The notes below the pieces were generated by a model. The model had not been told where the DNA came from and did no database searches. It saw only the letters and a program-made list of their open reading frames with translations. The translations under genes and the position numbers were made by a program. Shown piece after piece: positions 1 through 12,630 of a stretch of 64,000 nucleotides of DNA. Every line of letters starts with the position of its first letter. The stretch's first letter is position 1. Origin of the DNA: Trichopria drosophilae (Eukaryota > Arthropoda > Insecta > Hymenoptera > Diapriidae); contig CM059582.1 in assembly GCA_030407085.1 (NCBI GenBank), positions 12,567,501 through 12,631,500 on the forward strand, written 5' to 3'.

Positions 1-2430
1 TGAATTCAGTTCTAGATATAATGCAAATGTATGAGCAAACTGCATAAGAATTATTCTAATTTAAGATCTCTTCCTTTATGGTTTTTACATCAAAATAATG
101 TCTGTTTTTAACTTCTCGTTTACTGAATATAAATATGAAATTCGTAATTTTCTAATTCGAGGTAAAAGCTGGCTTCAGAAAAAGCAAATTATAATTCTTT
201 TGTTATATTTTTAACTCACGTTGCTTCTTGATTGAAATAAATATTTTGAAAATTCAGTGTAAATACACCCTGATAGACATACTAATTTGTAATATGATGG
301 TATTTTCTATACTATGAATTGTTATACAAATTTAAATTAATAAAATCTTGAAATTATGGCCATTACGATTCTTTTTATTTGCAATATCGAATATGAGATG
401 CGTTGAAGAAAAAAAACATACAAAATATAATAAATAATAAATAAACAAAATTTTACAAAAATCCCAAGAAAATTACATTACATACATTGAGCACTACTTA
501 TAACAGACTAAATAAATATAAACACAATTACGAACGCATATTCAATTGTACACATGTTATTGAGATGATATATATGACGTATACATTTGTAATATATATA
601 ATCTAACTAATAATCACTTTGTAATTAACCATTATCGATTAATCTATTAAAAAAAATCATATAAAAAATCTGAAGAAATAGTGACATTATTTTTTAACCA
701 ATTCTAAGACATTTTGGCTGTAAGGAATTTTTCTCAAAAGTTTATAATTTTCAAGAAAAAAAATTGTTCAATTTTTTTTAAAATGTCAATGCTGTGGCTA
801 TTTTGGATTTGACATCGAAAATTTTAAATATATACCAGTGTACATCTTTTAAGTACAACTATGGAATGTAATCGCAGCAATCTCGACATTCCATATTGAA
901 AATAAATGTTGAATTAGGAGTAAATTTTGTGTGCATTTGGGCATTGATGAGTTAATAAAGTATATGGTTATTTTGATGTTGAATTTAAGCCTTTTTTGTG
1001 ACTATTTTGAAAAAGCATTCAACATGTAAAAATATCTGACGAATGCAAATAAATTTTTAGAAAATAATAGAGCATAAAATTGTCTTCAAGAAACGCCAGC
1101 TACATTTATAAATGCCATTGAAATAAGTTTCTGAAACGTTAAAAAAATTTATTGAATGTTTATTTGTTTATTGAATGTTATTATTTCAGTAATAGTTAAA
1201 AAACTGTTTTTCTAATGTAAGACACGTTTGTTATACAGCACTTTATATTTTTAACAAAGAAATAATTATAATCAATATTCAGTAGTTTTCTTAATATATC
1301 GTATACCAGCTTTTTTCAGGTTTCTTTAAAAATTGTTTTTGTAAAATCCAGCTAGTGTATGCTAATAATTAAAATTCAAAGCTTTAGAAAACAATTATTC
1401 TAATCATCTTATCATTTCGAAAAATATTATTGTCTTTCGTTATTATACATTTCCTGTCTAGTCAAAAAGCATTAAATGCAAGAAAAAGAGCAGTTGGCCT
1501 CCTTTCATATTTCACTCATAACTTGTGCCCAAGTCATAGCCAATTACGCTTGAAGAAGATCAATTGATGGAGTTGTACCAGAAACATCTTAAATCTTTAA
1601 TAATGTTATAATTAGTCGTTAAAATTGGATCAGTTTTAGGTACTTGTACAAATTTGCAGGTTCCCAGAACTTAAAAGTAAAACTGAAAATTTATTTATTT
1701 GACAAGCCTTCAAAAGTAACAAAGTTTTTTTCTCTCAGTTTTTCAGCGGTGATAAAAAAATCATCATCGATAAATTAAGCGAATTAACTACATTTATTAC
1801 TACAGTGGAAACAATTATAGATTAAGTCATAAAAAGTACAGATGTTACTTACCACATGATGTTTCAGAATTTTCACAATATTCACATTGACAAAAGTCGA
1901 CACGCATTTAGGCACACAGAACGGTTACATTAAATTCATTTCGGAACCAACAGGACTAACAAAATGCACAAAATGCATAAGAACGTAATTAATACATAAG
2001 AAAAATTAGTTATGATACTTCAAAAACGATAATTGCAAGATTTTAAAAAAGAAAACCACAACGGATTTTCATAGTCATAGGGTGATAAAAATTGCCTTAT
2101 GTGAATAACAAAATGATGAATTTATGGACATTCATTAGTTTCGAATTGTGGCATTTAAAAATGTTGCGTCGATGTACATGATATTCGCTCAAAACTACAT
2201 GCATCTACAAGACATACTTGACATCTATTGATGTTACGCCTTTTGTCAGAAATTGCACTCGAATCTCTCGCTCTACATAAAATAGATATGAATATTTACT
2301 TGTATAATATTGCAATTTAAATCTTGATGGGATATATTTTATTTTGTAAATAAACTGCTAACAGTTGAAGGAATAGTAATTTAAAATCAGACGTAAAGTG
2401 ATGTTTATTAGAATTCTTACTCTACACAGG
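1..2430. other. AT-rich non-coding DNA
   Basis: No convincing exon, RNA gene or repeat was found here. The sequence is very AT-rich and stops are frequent in all frames. It could be intergenic or intronic. Confidence 0.5.
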
Positions 2431-2464
2431 TAAAAATTTGTATGAAAAAAAATACCAGCATGGT

Positions 2465-3510
2465 ACTAACTTAGAATTGTTCCCAGAAGTTTCAGTACTG
2501 GCCGTCATTACTGGAGCAGTGACGACATGTAACTGTAGTATTAATCGGTCTTTAATACAGTCTGTCAGTACTGGCAGCTACTGATTGCCAATATTCTGTA
2601 TAAATATGTAAATGTACACATAAACAAACAAATGTAATTATGAATTTATTTAACAATTAAATGCAATGTCTGTTCTGGACTTTAATTACAAAATTGGTAA
2701 TCCAGAAATATTGAATTTAGTACTGGATTAGTATTGTCTCAACTCAGAAAAAGAGTCAGAACCATTGATGATTCCAACCTGCGGTACTTACTAAGACAAT
2801 ACTGATTCGGCCTGTTTGTCAGTAATGTCTTAACTCAGTACTGATACCATTTTGAATGACAATTAGTATTGAGTCAGTTTACGGGTGACGTATTCCATAC
2901 CTCCGATATTTTTACTAGGGGCAATAAACATTTAATACCATAACTTAGTACTGGCAATTTTTGCTGACTTATTTTTTCAACCAGTAATCTTTTAAGACTG
3001 AAAATAGTACTGGACTTTCATTACAAAATTGATAAACCAGAAATATTGAATTTAATACTGTAATTTAGTACTGGCAATTTGTACTGACTTATTTTTTCAA
3101 CCAGTCTTAAAAGATTACTGTGAATCAGTAATGGTTCAACATTGTTTTTCTGCGTCGAGCCAATACTAATTCAGTATTAAATTCAATATTTCTGGATTAT
3201 CAATTTTGTAGTGAAAGTCCAGTACTATTTTCAGTCTTAAAAGATTACTGGTAATTAGTATTGTGACATAACTGGCGTACACCGACAGTGAGACGTTATT
3301 TCTTACCAATGATGTTACGGACTGTGAGTATTGGAACAGTACTGATTTACTCCATCAGTTTGTAATTGTTTAATAGTGAATACAATACTGAGATAGTACC
3401 TCTTATGATGTATTTAGTAGTACTAATTGATTGCTGTAAACAGTACTGGATCATCTCTTCGCCGGCTTATTGGCAGTACTGACATACTGACTGTCAAATC
3501 TGGGATGCCA
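2465..3510. repeat. AGTACTG word-repeat foldback element
   Basis: About 1 kb is packed with a dozen exact copies of AGTACTG or its reverse CAGTACT, plus many one-base variants such as TAGTATTG and CAATACTG. The core AGTACT is itself palindromic. Inside, an arm at 2981-3060 is repeated in inverted orientation at 3172-3251 with only a few mismatches over 80 bp. Part of the same arm occurs a third time, in direct orientation, at about 2672-2725. The outer ends are not clear, so the boundaries are approximate. No coding capacity is visible; a non-autonomous foldback transposon is the likely nature. Confidence 0.6.
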
Positions 3511-3514
3511 TGTC

Positions 3515-6160
3515 GTCTTTTACTCCATTTATTTCTAACAATTTTTTTAAGTGGTAAAATAGTGTAAATCTATTTTTTTACCCGTTGAAAAGACTAACTT
3601 TAATTTTTTTAAGTCAACGTATCTGACTATCCCATTTTATTAACAAATATTGGACTAGAACGTACCATGTACTATGATACTTAAAATTGAATTTTTATCG
3701 CATGGTATTTCTTTTTTTTTTTAATTTATTTTATTTAATCTAATTTTTCCTTTTGATTGGATACATTCTATTGCGCTTTGTGTTTCAGGTAATTGAATAT
3801 TAATTTTTAATCGTTGTATTTCACGTTTTGTAATTTATATGTTTATCGAGTACTGTTATTTATTTATATTTGTAATTATTTATTTTTTATGTTCAAACAG
3901 ATTTACCTGTAGAAATCTCCATGTCATAGACAGATTTAAATCTACTTTAGGAATATGACCATCAAATTATATAAATAACTTGTCTTTTATATCTTTTGTA
4001 AATAATATTCAATTTAATATAAATAATACTGAAATTTAATCTATTTAACATTGACGAAAAATACACTAAAAAATTCTTGAAAATTGCATACAGAAAATTT
4101 AATGGTACACCAGAATCACCTTTAAACATCATTATCAGTATTTAATGCCTTGTTTTCTATTAGATTTTTATTTTACGACCAGTTATCCTCTTCTTTCCTT
4201 TCTTCTATGGTGTTTTATAGGTTAAAAGTTTCAGTAAAGTATAAATAGAATATCGCCTTTCTTTTCACTTAGTAAAAGCTTTCGTTGTATGCCTGAAGGG
4301 TGCAAAACTTTGTTGGCCCGTAGGGTATAGAATCTTGCATGTAGGTGTCATTTATTTGAAAGCATCACAGAAATTGCCTTGGAAGGACACGTAAAAATTT
4401 TTACCATAACATCGGCGCTTTAGTACTGTTCCTTCAATACAAATATTAGTTTACAGCTTTTCAATATGCATCACTTAGATAATATCTTACTTTTTCGAGA
4501 GTAGGATATTTGCTTTAAAAAAAATTAAAAAAGCATAAAGCACCGTCATAGTACAAATCCTGTGATTTTAAAGTAATCCCACAATATTTGTTTGTGACAT
4601 CCCAATAGTAGATTAAATTAGAAACTATTCTAAAAATATTTAATTAGTATTTTTCATGCATCTCTAGTTTGTCAATGTATTTATTAATGCGTTGATTGCT
4701 AGTGAAGTAATTTTTATGAATATTGATGTAAAAAATATGATCAGTTTTCATTCAATGCGTAAAAAATACACAGGCATTTTTAGATTAAAAAATATCGATT
4801 TTCCGAATATTACAATTTGCTGTCTGAAGAAGATAGAGCTACATGATGAACTAGGTCAACAGAAAATGTTTAAATAATATGTATATTTAGGATTAATTAG
4901 CATATTTTATTGAATAATTAAAAAATGTATCTTTAATTTACAATATAGTTTTTCGATTTTAATTAAATGCATATTTGTATTATGGTGTAATAATAACATC
5001 AAAATATATTCATATTACCATTATATAAACACAAGACAATATTCGCACACAGAAACATAAACTTCTAAATGTAAATAATCATTAAGCTGAATAATGCAAA
5101 TCATATGAACCTGTCATAAATGCCAGTTATGTTGTAATCTATTTCGTATTCTTATCTAATTTTTTGTTAGTGTGTGGGAATAATATGTTATTTTGTATTT
5201 CAAAATTTTTGCACAATACCCATCTTAAGTGAGTAAAATATTACCTTTAAATATTTTATTTAAACGGTTTTTTTGGTAGACCAATATTTACATGTATATG
5301 AAGTCGATCGATTATTAACGGAATGAAATTAATTTTGTATTAAATAAATTTGAGCTTTTATATTTTTAATTTTCAAATGTATTTTGTCAAATATGTTTAT
5401 GCTACATATTAAAAGAAATGTAATTCAATTTGAGAAAGATTTGATGTAATTTAATAATGCACTGGAATGTAGAATGTTTATTTTATAATTCCTTTTATAT
5501 TTTTTTTTGTAATGTTTATATAAACAAATAAAAAACTATATATAATAATATAAACAATGGGTCATTAATATTTGTGACATTTTTTAGTTATATCAGATAA
5601 CGCTCAATGTTTCATAAGTTCAAAATACATTTAATCTAGCTTAAAAAAATAAATCATGTTTACAATAAATAAAATCGTAAATACATAAAAACACGAATTA
5701 CTCTATACATTTACGCACCTTTAGTTATGGATAAATCATCAAAATTCATCGTACGTTAAAAAGTTTTTTAATTGCCATTATGTTTAACAAATTTCTTTTG
5801 TTGTAAATGTAACTTCTAGTTGTTTGCTTTCTTATTAATATGTTATCACTCTCTAGCTTCTTGTGTATTTAACTGTCTGTTACAATTAATTTTGTAAATA
5901 CCATTACAGAAATTTAATTTTTCATTTCATGTATTTTTTGTTTAAAGGTAATAATATTTAATAATGTTATCGTATTTTATTATAGATTTGCTAACACCTT
6001 CGGTACATGTCACAATCTATTTTAAGTGTCTAATTAACAGTGTCATTACTTCTATTCAGGACCCTCCACATCAAATAAGCTACATATTTTTCTTTATTAC
6101 TTTACTAAAGAATAATTATTCGGATATATAAATGTCGAATTTTTAGCGGTATGCAATACT
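3515..6160. other. AT-rich non-coding DNA
   Basis: Only short chance reading frames are present. One 61-codon frame at 4692-4877 has no recognisable domain and AT-driven composition. No repeat was recognised. Confidence 0.5.
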
Positions 6161-6164
6161 TTTT

Positions 6165-6903
6165 GTGCGGGTCGAATAACAGACACGCAAAATTCCGACA
6201 CGTCAAAAAGCAGACTGGCAAAAAACCGACAAGTTAAAAAGCCGACAGTAGAAAAACCGAATTGTCATAATACCCACACTTCGAAGAACCGACAGTCAAG
6301 ATACCGACATTCCAAAAACTGACAAGTAAAAAGCCGACACATTAAAAAACCGACAGTTGAAAAAATGAATTGCCATGACACCGTAATTCAAATAAAGGAC
6401 ACACGGAAGAACCGACTGCGAAAAAGCCATCAGTAAAAAAACCGACACTTCAGAAAATTACTGTCCGCTTGTCGCTGTGTCTATTTTTGTTATATGTCGG
6501 CTTTTTGGCAGTCGGTTCTTCGAAGTGCCCGTTATTTGACGGTAATATGACAATTTGGAGGTGCGGGTCGAAAAGCCGACAAATCAAAAAGCCAACAAGT
6601 CAAAAAACCGACAGTCAAAAAGCCGACAATCAAAAAGCCGACACATAAAAATCAGGCACATCGACAAACGGACATTCATTTATTGAAGTGTCGGTTTTTG
6701 ATCTGTCGGCTTTTTGATTGGTTGGTTTTTCGACCCGCACCCCAATTTGGTTATTTTACTGTCGCCTTTTTACGTGTCGGTTTTTTGCCTGACGGCTTTT
6801 TGACGTGTCGGCTGTTTGCCTGTCGGTTTTTTGAACGTCGGTATTTTGACTGTCGGTTTCTAAACCTGCCGGCTTTTTGGTGTGTCACTTTTTCGAACCG
6901 AAC
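6165..6903. repeat. GCCGACA word-repeat element with nested copy
   Basis: Tandem units of roughly 13 bp, AAAAAGCCGACA followed by a variable dinucleotide, run in one orientation at 6165-6475 and about 6560-6680. They run in the reverse orientation (TGTCGGCTTTTT) at about 6495-6530 and 6690-6880, so the transcript could fold into long hairpins. Both the outer left end and the nested element start with a GTGCGGGTCGAA sequence. A 117-codon open frame at 6683-7036 is only a translation of these units and is not a gene. Confidence 0.7.
6559..6742. mobile_element. Nested 184-bp MITE with 8-bp target duplication
   Basis: Terminal inverted repeats GGTGCGGGTCGAAAA (left, from 6560) and its reverse complement (right, ending 6741) bound a 184-bp segment. 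The 8-mer CAATTTGG is present directly on both sides, at 6551-6558 and 6743-6750. An 8-bp duplication is typical of hAT-type insertion. The interior again consists of AAAAAGCCGACA units, so the element inserted into a relative. No transposase is present. Confidence 0.7.
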
Positions 6904-7298
6904 AATTTTTTTAAGTCTGGATTCTTTACATTTATTTACGATTTTGGTGACAGTATTAATTTTTCAAATTACGTTGAATTCCTTTTTCACGACAAACGTC
7001 ATGAAAAATCGACAAAGTCCATACTTAAATAAATAAATAAATTCTAAACACCGCTTTCTTAAAAATAAACGAAGAAATGACGATAAATATTTTAACGACA
7101 TAAGGACAATTCAAAAATACATAGGTATTATAAAATAAACTGGGAAATCTTTCATGAGATAAAAATAGTATTCTTAGTTAGTACAATTTTTGTTGTATTG
7201 CTCAAATTTCTATTGCTCAGAAAACTAAAAAGGATTGAAAGGAATACAATATTTCAATTCCTATTATTTTTTACCAAAAGTATTGAAAACAATTAAGA

Positions 7299-8251
7299 AC
7301 TAGTGTTGGCGTGCTGCCTCGCTCGCTTTGCTCGCTCAGAAACTTCGACCCAATGGAGAGTCGGCTATTCCTTAAGACTCGTTTGTTTACTAACAGCTTT
7401 CAATTATATTACAAAATTATATTGATATTTGGGGGTCCAATCATATTTAGGTCCAAGTGGCTTCGATAGATATGTTACAATAATATAGTGTTTTCTTATA
7501 TGTATGAAAATTTGTAAATGAGCATTTTCAAAACTTCGACCCCGACAACAGGCCAGCCGAAGTAAGACATCTTTTAGATATATCGAAATAGTTATTTTCG
7601 TATCAAGGGCGTAAAAGAACTTTGCACCCGTAAGTGATCACCGCGCCCGAGGGGCTGGCAAAGACTACCCCTAGGGGATAGAGGGTCGAAACGTCGAAAT
7701 TTGATGAAAAACAATAGGGTAATTATTTTGCCGCGATGACCAAATTCAATACTTTTTCAGACAATAGTCATAAACATTTTAAACCAGTTTTTATGGCATT
7801 ATCGTTGACTTTAGGAAGAAAATGCATACAACCTTTTTTGTAGAGAATTTCATGCTCTATCTTTTCTGTTTGAAACATTTTTTAATAAAATTTGTATTTT
7901 TCAAAATAAATGCAAAAAACTACAAAGAAACTTAATTGGGGCTAATTTTTTTTAGTAATGGACGGGTGGATCTGCCCCAAAATCTAATCAGATCTAAGTT
8001 ATGCCAAGACGCGTATTTTAAAAAAAAATTTATGTCAATACGCTTATCCGTTCGCGAGTTATCGCGAGACAAAAAAACGGGACGTACGGACGTACGTACG
8101 TACAAGATCACGGACACAAATTTTTTTATTGTTGATTTGGGTTCCTTAGGGTCTGAAACGTCGACATTTGATGAAAAACTATATGGTAATTTTTTTGCCC
8201 GAAGTGACCAAATTCAATACTTCGTCCAGACTTAGTCTGGGTCGAAGTAAT
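7299..8251 (+). repeat. Dispersed repeat, copy 1 (953 bp)
   Basis: Nearly identical to 60731-61884 in the same orientation, except for a 198-bp segment missing here at about 7564. The repeat contains ACTTCGACCCA near its start (about 7342) and the reverse complement at its end, so it may be a DNA element with an 11-bp terminal inverted repeat. A motif of about 90 bp (gtcgaaacgtcgaaatttga and onward) occurs twice inside, at about 7684-7770 and 8150-8235. The right end carries the perfect hairpin CCAGACT-T-AGTCTGG. Open frames here are short and overlap on both strands, and none looks like a protein. Confidence 0.75.
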
Positions 8252-8610
8252 ATGTATTCCCTTTCGTAAAAGTACTTCGTTTAATACATATATTTGCAAA
8301 ACAATAATTTCTGTTAAGTTTACGTTATTGCAGCTGTTACTATAAATTGTTACAAAGCAGCTTCATGAAGGTTATCTGAGAATTTTATTAATTCAACGTT
8401 TAACGAGACCAGTGTTTATTTAAATGAAAATAATATTCCTAAAAAACAGTGAAATATTCACCAAAGACAATAAATTTCGTTATATTATATAATTTCTCAC
8501 TACAGGATAATAATATCATTATATTATTTTACAGAATGAAAATTTTTTAAATAACTATATTCATATATAACACATGCACTTTTGCGAAGGTTTTCTTTAT
8601 ACTGAATCAT

Positions 8611-8730
8611 CAATTGTTCTATCATGTCACGATCTTCAGATATCCTAACCTAAAAGTCCCAAAACTACCCGTTTTTACCATTTTTAGTAAGTTTTTGTGG
8701 CGGAAAAAAATTTTTGTTGGCACTTTTAGG
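8611..8730 (+). repeat. Dispersed repeat fragment shared with 34.1 kb
   Basis: The order of blocks (atcatgtc, gatatcc, then TTTTTAGTAAGTTTTTGT, then a GGAAAAAAATTTTTG-like run) is repeated at 34118-34240. A third, shorter match to the later blocks is near 33876-33920. No coding capacity. Confidence 0.5.
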
Positions 8731-8753
8731 TTAGGTCATCCCAAAATCGGTAG

Positions 8754-9390
8754 CACGTCTTTATTTCACGGACAAATAATCACACGAGAAAATATCACGG
8801 ACATTTGATAACATGTCAAATTATCACAATGATAAAATATCTCGCATAAAAATATCACAATGACAAAATATCACATTGATAAAATATCACATCAACAAAA
8901 TATCACACATTTAAAAATTTCCCCGTGCAGCCATTCATTTATGCATTATTAGGTGTAAGCGGAGTTCTGAGTGGTTAGGTTAGGTTAGTTTTAGAGAACG
9001 CATATGCTTTTAGGCAATATTAGTGGTGGGCAGAATTCTGAGTAGTTAGATTAGGTTAGTTTCATGACATTGCCATTTCTCTGTTTCCCCCATTTTAGTA
9101 AACAAAATTTTATCTAAAATAATTCTCGTCACAATAACGAGGGTCAAGTAGCCTGATACCAAAATATCCGGCGCCAAACCAGAGGGACCAAAATGTCCGA
9201 AAGCCAAAATGACGGCGGGAAAAGACTGACATGGATTTCCGTGTGCAATGTTCAATATTTTAGGGCTGGTTTTTTACCTCAGTGATATTTTTGTTTATGA
9301 TTATTTGTCCATGTGATATTTTGTCGTGCGATCAATTGTCGTGTTCTATTTTGTTGTGTGATTAGTTGTCATGTGAAATAAAGACGTGGA
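8754..9390. repeat. ATATCACA word-repeat element
   Basis: The ends form an inverted repeat: ACGTCTTTATTTCAC at the left and its reverse complement at the right. The left side is an array of AAAATATCACA-type units (about 8775-8905). The right side carries the inverted word (GTGATATTTTGTCGTG, about 9280-9380). Between them are two direct copies, roughly 70 bp apart, of a segment with TTAGGTTAGG-like sequence (8947-8995 and 9018-9065). A partial relative lies at 23783-23918. Confidence 0.65.
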
Positions 9391-9421
9391 GCCCCCAAAA
9401 TCATGATGTGAACAATTACAT

Positions 9422-10406
9422 AGGTCTGCAAAATTCACTTTTTTTTTTTATATCAGAGTGATTTCCGACGTATTTTTGTACGCTGAACACGAATCTGAAG
9501 ACGAAAAATGTCTATCACGTCATGATTTTGAGAAAAGTGGGGACAAAAACACCAAAAAACGTGTTTTTGGGTGTCTTTACCCCTAATTTTCTCAGAAGCC
9601 TGACGTGCAACAGATCTGAATTTGTCCTCAAATTAAAGCTTGATTCTTCCCCTACAAAAATCATATAGATAGTTTTAAAAAAATTTCATAGTTTTGAAAA
9701 AAATGGTTTTAACCTTGCTATTCCTAGTGACTATGATGAAAATGCAAATTATTTAACTACATTGAGCAGAGCTCATACAAACCACAACTTGACTGTTTTC
9801 GGGGTTGGTGTTTAAGAATCCAGTGTCGCTTTTATAAAATTCAAAATGGCGGATCCAAGATGGCGGACGTAAAAATAAAAAATTTAAATTAACGTCATGA
9901 AAATCAGTACTCGGGGTTTTTTGAGTCGCTGATGACGAATCCAATGTTAGTTTGACAAAATTTAAAATAGCGAATCCAAAATGGCGGCCGCAAAATAAAA
10001 AAATATACTTAGGATCTTACAATCACCACTTCATGGTTTTTTTTTGTTCGCCATTAGTAATACCAGCGGTTATTCGATTTTGTTTGCATTTTCATCATAA
10101 CCATTAGAAATAGCAAAGTTAAAACCATTTTTTTTTCAAAACTATGAATTTTTTTTTAAAACTATCTTATGATTTTTATAGGGGAAGAACCAGGCTTTAA
10201 TTTAAGCACAAATTCAAGCCCGTAGCACGTCAGGTTTCAGAGAAAATTAAGGGTAAAAACACCCAAATACGCGTTTTTTGGTGTCTTTACCCCCACTTCT
10301 CTCTAAATCATGACGTGATAGGCATTTTCGATTTCAGATTCGTGTTCAGCACACAAAAATACGTCGAAAATCACTGTGATATTTAAAAAAAAATCCGTGC
10401 AGACCT
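9422..10406. mobile_element. Foldback element with ~330-bp arms
   Basis: The left arm (9422 to about 9740) and right arm (about 10070-10406) are diverged reverse complements. They begin and end with AGGTCTGCA and TGCAGACCT. Shared landmarks include the oppositely oriented blocks around caccaaaaaacgtgtttttg and gtgtctttaccccta. The spacer holds two copies of the AAAATGGCGG word (about 9842-9865 and 9970-9990). No transposase is visible. Confidence 0.75.
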
Positions 10407-11016
10407 GTGTTATATGTCCAGCTTTGGATTCAGCGCATGAAAAACCTGAAAAGTATAGTCTTGTCTCTGGGTATTGAAATAAGCCTCATTTTGTTAGCCT
10501 GTGCAATTTAACTACATGTCTGAATATAAAATATTATGAACTGATTAGTTTTTAGAATCGATCCATTCTAGCTTAAGGGGGTTAAACAAACAAAAAGCTA
10601 AAAAAACGAATACATCGAATTTTAGGTTTTTCCATATTTTTCGTACAATTAAGACCTTAATTCAAATTATTATCTCTAAAAATGAATGTTATTTTCGTTT
10701 TTTAACAAAATTACGAATCACAAAACAATACTTCCAACAGGAAAAGGAGCTCCTCAAATTCTCAACATTAAATGTCTAGTATACTTTCTTCGTAAATTCA
10801 ACAGTTATACAAAACTACAAATCACATAAAAAAAATGTTACAAACAAAAAAAGGTAGAACATCAATAAAAATGAAAAGCTGTAACGTGGGTCAGATTCTT
10901 AATAAAATTAAACTAAACAATTCGGCTTATGCCACGCCAATGACTAATCCTTAGTTTCTCTCTCTCGACCGACTCGCGCGCATTCGCGAGGACATGTCTC
11001 GATCAAGATGAAAATA
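10407..11016. other. AT-rich non-coding DNA
   Basis: No exon or clear repeat was seen. A short stretch of higher GC content around 10920-11000 has no recognisable coding pattern. Confidence 0.4.
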
Positions 11017-11388
11017 GATTTTTTAAATTTTAATTGAAAAGGTTATTTGTTATCATCAGGAGAATGAAGTAGACTCCCCTCAATAAAAAATCGAGAGGAT
11101 TCTCATTTTTCTCTGGCGTTTCATCTCGGTCAGCACTCACTGGAATCATCAGCAACGTTTGTTGGTGCAGACCTGCTTTGCAAGCCGTCCTTTATTTTTC
11201 AGGAAGGAGAGTCTTTTATACGAAATACACTGAATTTCGCTGGCTTCGAAACTTTAAGTCAGGTCTGCACCAACAAACCTTGATGATGATTCCACTGGGT
11301 ACAGATCGCGGGATGAAATGTCTTATTTAACGATGTCTACTTGTGATGATAAAATATCACCCTTTTAATTAAAATTTAAAAAAAAATC
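11017..11388. mobile_element. Foldback element, ~370 bp
   Basis: The outer ends are GATTTTTTAAATTTTAATT and its approximate reverse complement. The inner arms match closely: GGAATCATCA then GTTTGTTGGTGCAGACCTG on the left, inverted on the right at about 11261-11310. The arms contain the same TGCAGACCT word that forms the termini of the neighbouring 9422-10406 element. Confidence 0.7.
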
Positions 11389-11516
11389 ACGGATGTACAG
11401 GATCACGGACACCAATTTTTTTATTGCATTTTTTTAGTTGTTTTGGGTCTGAAACGTCGACATTTGATGAAAAGCTATAGTGTAATTTTTTTTACAGACT
11501 TATAGTCTGGGTCGAA
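11386..11516 (+). repeat. Partial copy of the 7.3/60.7-kb repeat
   Basis: The last part of the 953/1154-bp dispersed repeat is recognisable here: GATCACGGACAC, a poly-T run, then GGTCTGAAACGTCGACATTT, ending GTCTGGGTCGAAG. It is a diverged right-end fragment abutting the foldback element. Confidence 0.65.
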
Positions 11517-11599
11517 GAAACTGTATATTTGAGAAACCTTATATATCCCATTTTACTATTGTTCAAAAACTCTCTTCGTTCGTGTACAGTCCCGTTTTG

Positions 11600-12630
11600 A
11601 TGCCATTATTACTGAACAACCTTATTTTTTATAAAATTATTTACTCTGTTCAACATGATTTTATTAAGAGTAGATTTACAGTTTCCTTATGTTATTCACA
11701 TCTTTCATAGATGACACTGTAAATCACTCCTTATTTACAAGAAAGCTTAAAAATCTTGGTTTATTAGGTAATCTCTTAAATTGGATTAACTCCTTTTTTA
11801 TTGGGTGCACTCAGGTAATGGGTGTAAAAGATTACCGTTCTAAACGTATAATTGTCAAATCAGAGATACCACAAAAACCTTGCCCTCTATTATTCATCCT
11901 ATTTATAAACGATTTGTGCCCCTTACTAAGTCTTCAGCACTTCTATATGCTGACAATCTGAATGACAGTAAATATAGCCAAGTGTAAAATGCTAAGATTT
12001 TGTAGGTCGCATTATTTGAGTTTAGATATAAAATTGATAGCCAAGAGATTGAAATGCTTCACAAAATTAAGGATTTAGGTGTGCCGATTCGAAGCTGTCC
12101 TTCAGTGAAAATTTGCATGTTGTGGTCAACAAATCATATAAACAGTTGGGATTTCTTATTAGTTCGACCAAGTATTTTAAAGATACTTTGGATATTATTA
12201 TTCATTTATATAAAACATAAGTACCTCGCAACATTTTATATGCTTCTCTCTTCTGGACACCCTTTACCGGTTTAGGTATTAATTTACTTGAGTCAGTTCA
12301 AGGTAGATTTTTGCTGTTCCTGTCGTTTAAAATTGGTAATCTAATGGAGCTTCACATGATTTTCATTATATATTTGTCCTTTAATGTCCCTAAAATTAAA
12401 TCTTGTGTACTACAATTAAATCAGAATGTCTTAAACAATATTCTATTAATCAAGAAAATTATCACAAGATTTATCTGCTGATGATTTTTTGTTTGCTCAT
12501 ATATGATTGATTTACCAACTCTACATTTAAATTTTGTATATATAACGCGCGTCCTCTTTATTTTGATCATTTGTAATTAAGGACGTTACCTCCGGTTTAA
12601 ATTTTAATAAATAAATAAATAATAAAAAAG
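11600..12630 (+). pseudogene. Decayed Jockey-like non-LTR reverse transcriptase
   Basis: Reverse-transcriptase blocks are readable on the plus strand. An open segment at 11689-11961 reads like the palm region of Jockey-type elements (DDTVNHSLFTRKL, LLNWINSFF, then PLLFILFINDL). One frame change later, at about 11938-11955, comes LLYADN, a degenerate form of the YADD catalytic box. The following sequence (VAKCKMLRF) continues the family pattern but with several stops. The fragment ends in a tail of ATAA repeats at about 12604-12629, as many Jockey elements do. The 5' part and endonuclease are missing, so it is inactive. Confidence 0.7.

Noticed and set aside
6683..7036. 117-codon open frame
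   Set aside because: It is a translation of GCCGACA word repeats (CRFL/CRLF motifs) and runs through two element ends.
7932..8235. Overlapping open frames on both strands in the dispersed repeat
   Set aside because: They lie in repeat DNA containing GTACGTACGTAC runs, lack domains, and are not maintained as a frame across the repeat.
8775..8905. CRISPR-like array of regularly spaced units
   Set aside because: Units are short, imperfect, contiguous words with an inverted partner array, in a eukaryotic context; there are no spacers or cas genes.
8970..8990. Interstitial telomere
   Set aside because: Only about three TTAGG-like units, inside a mobile element.
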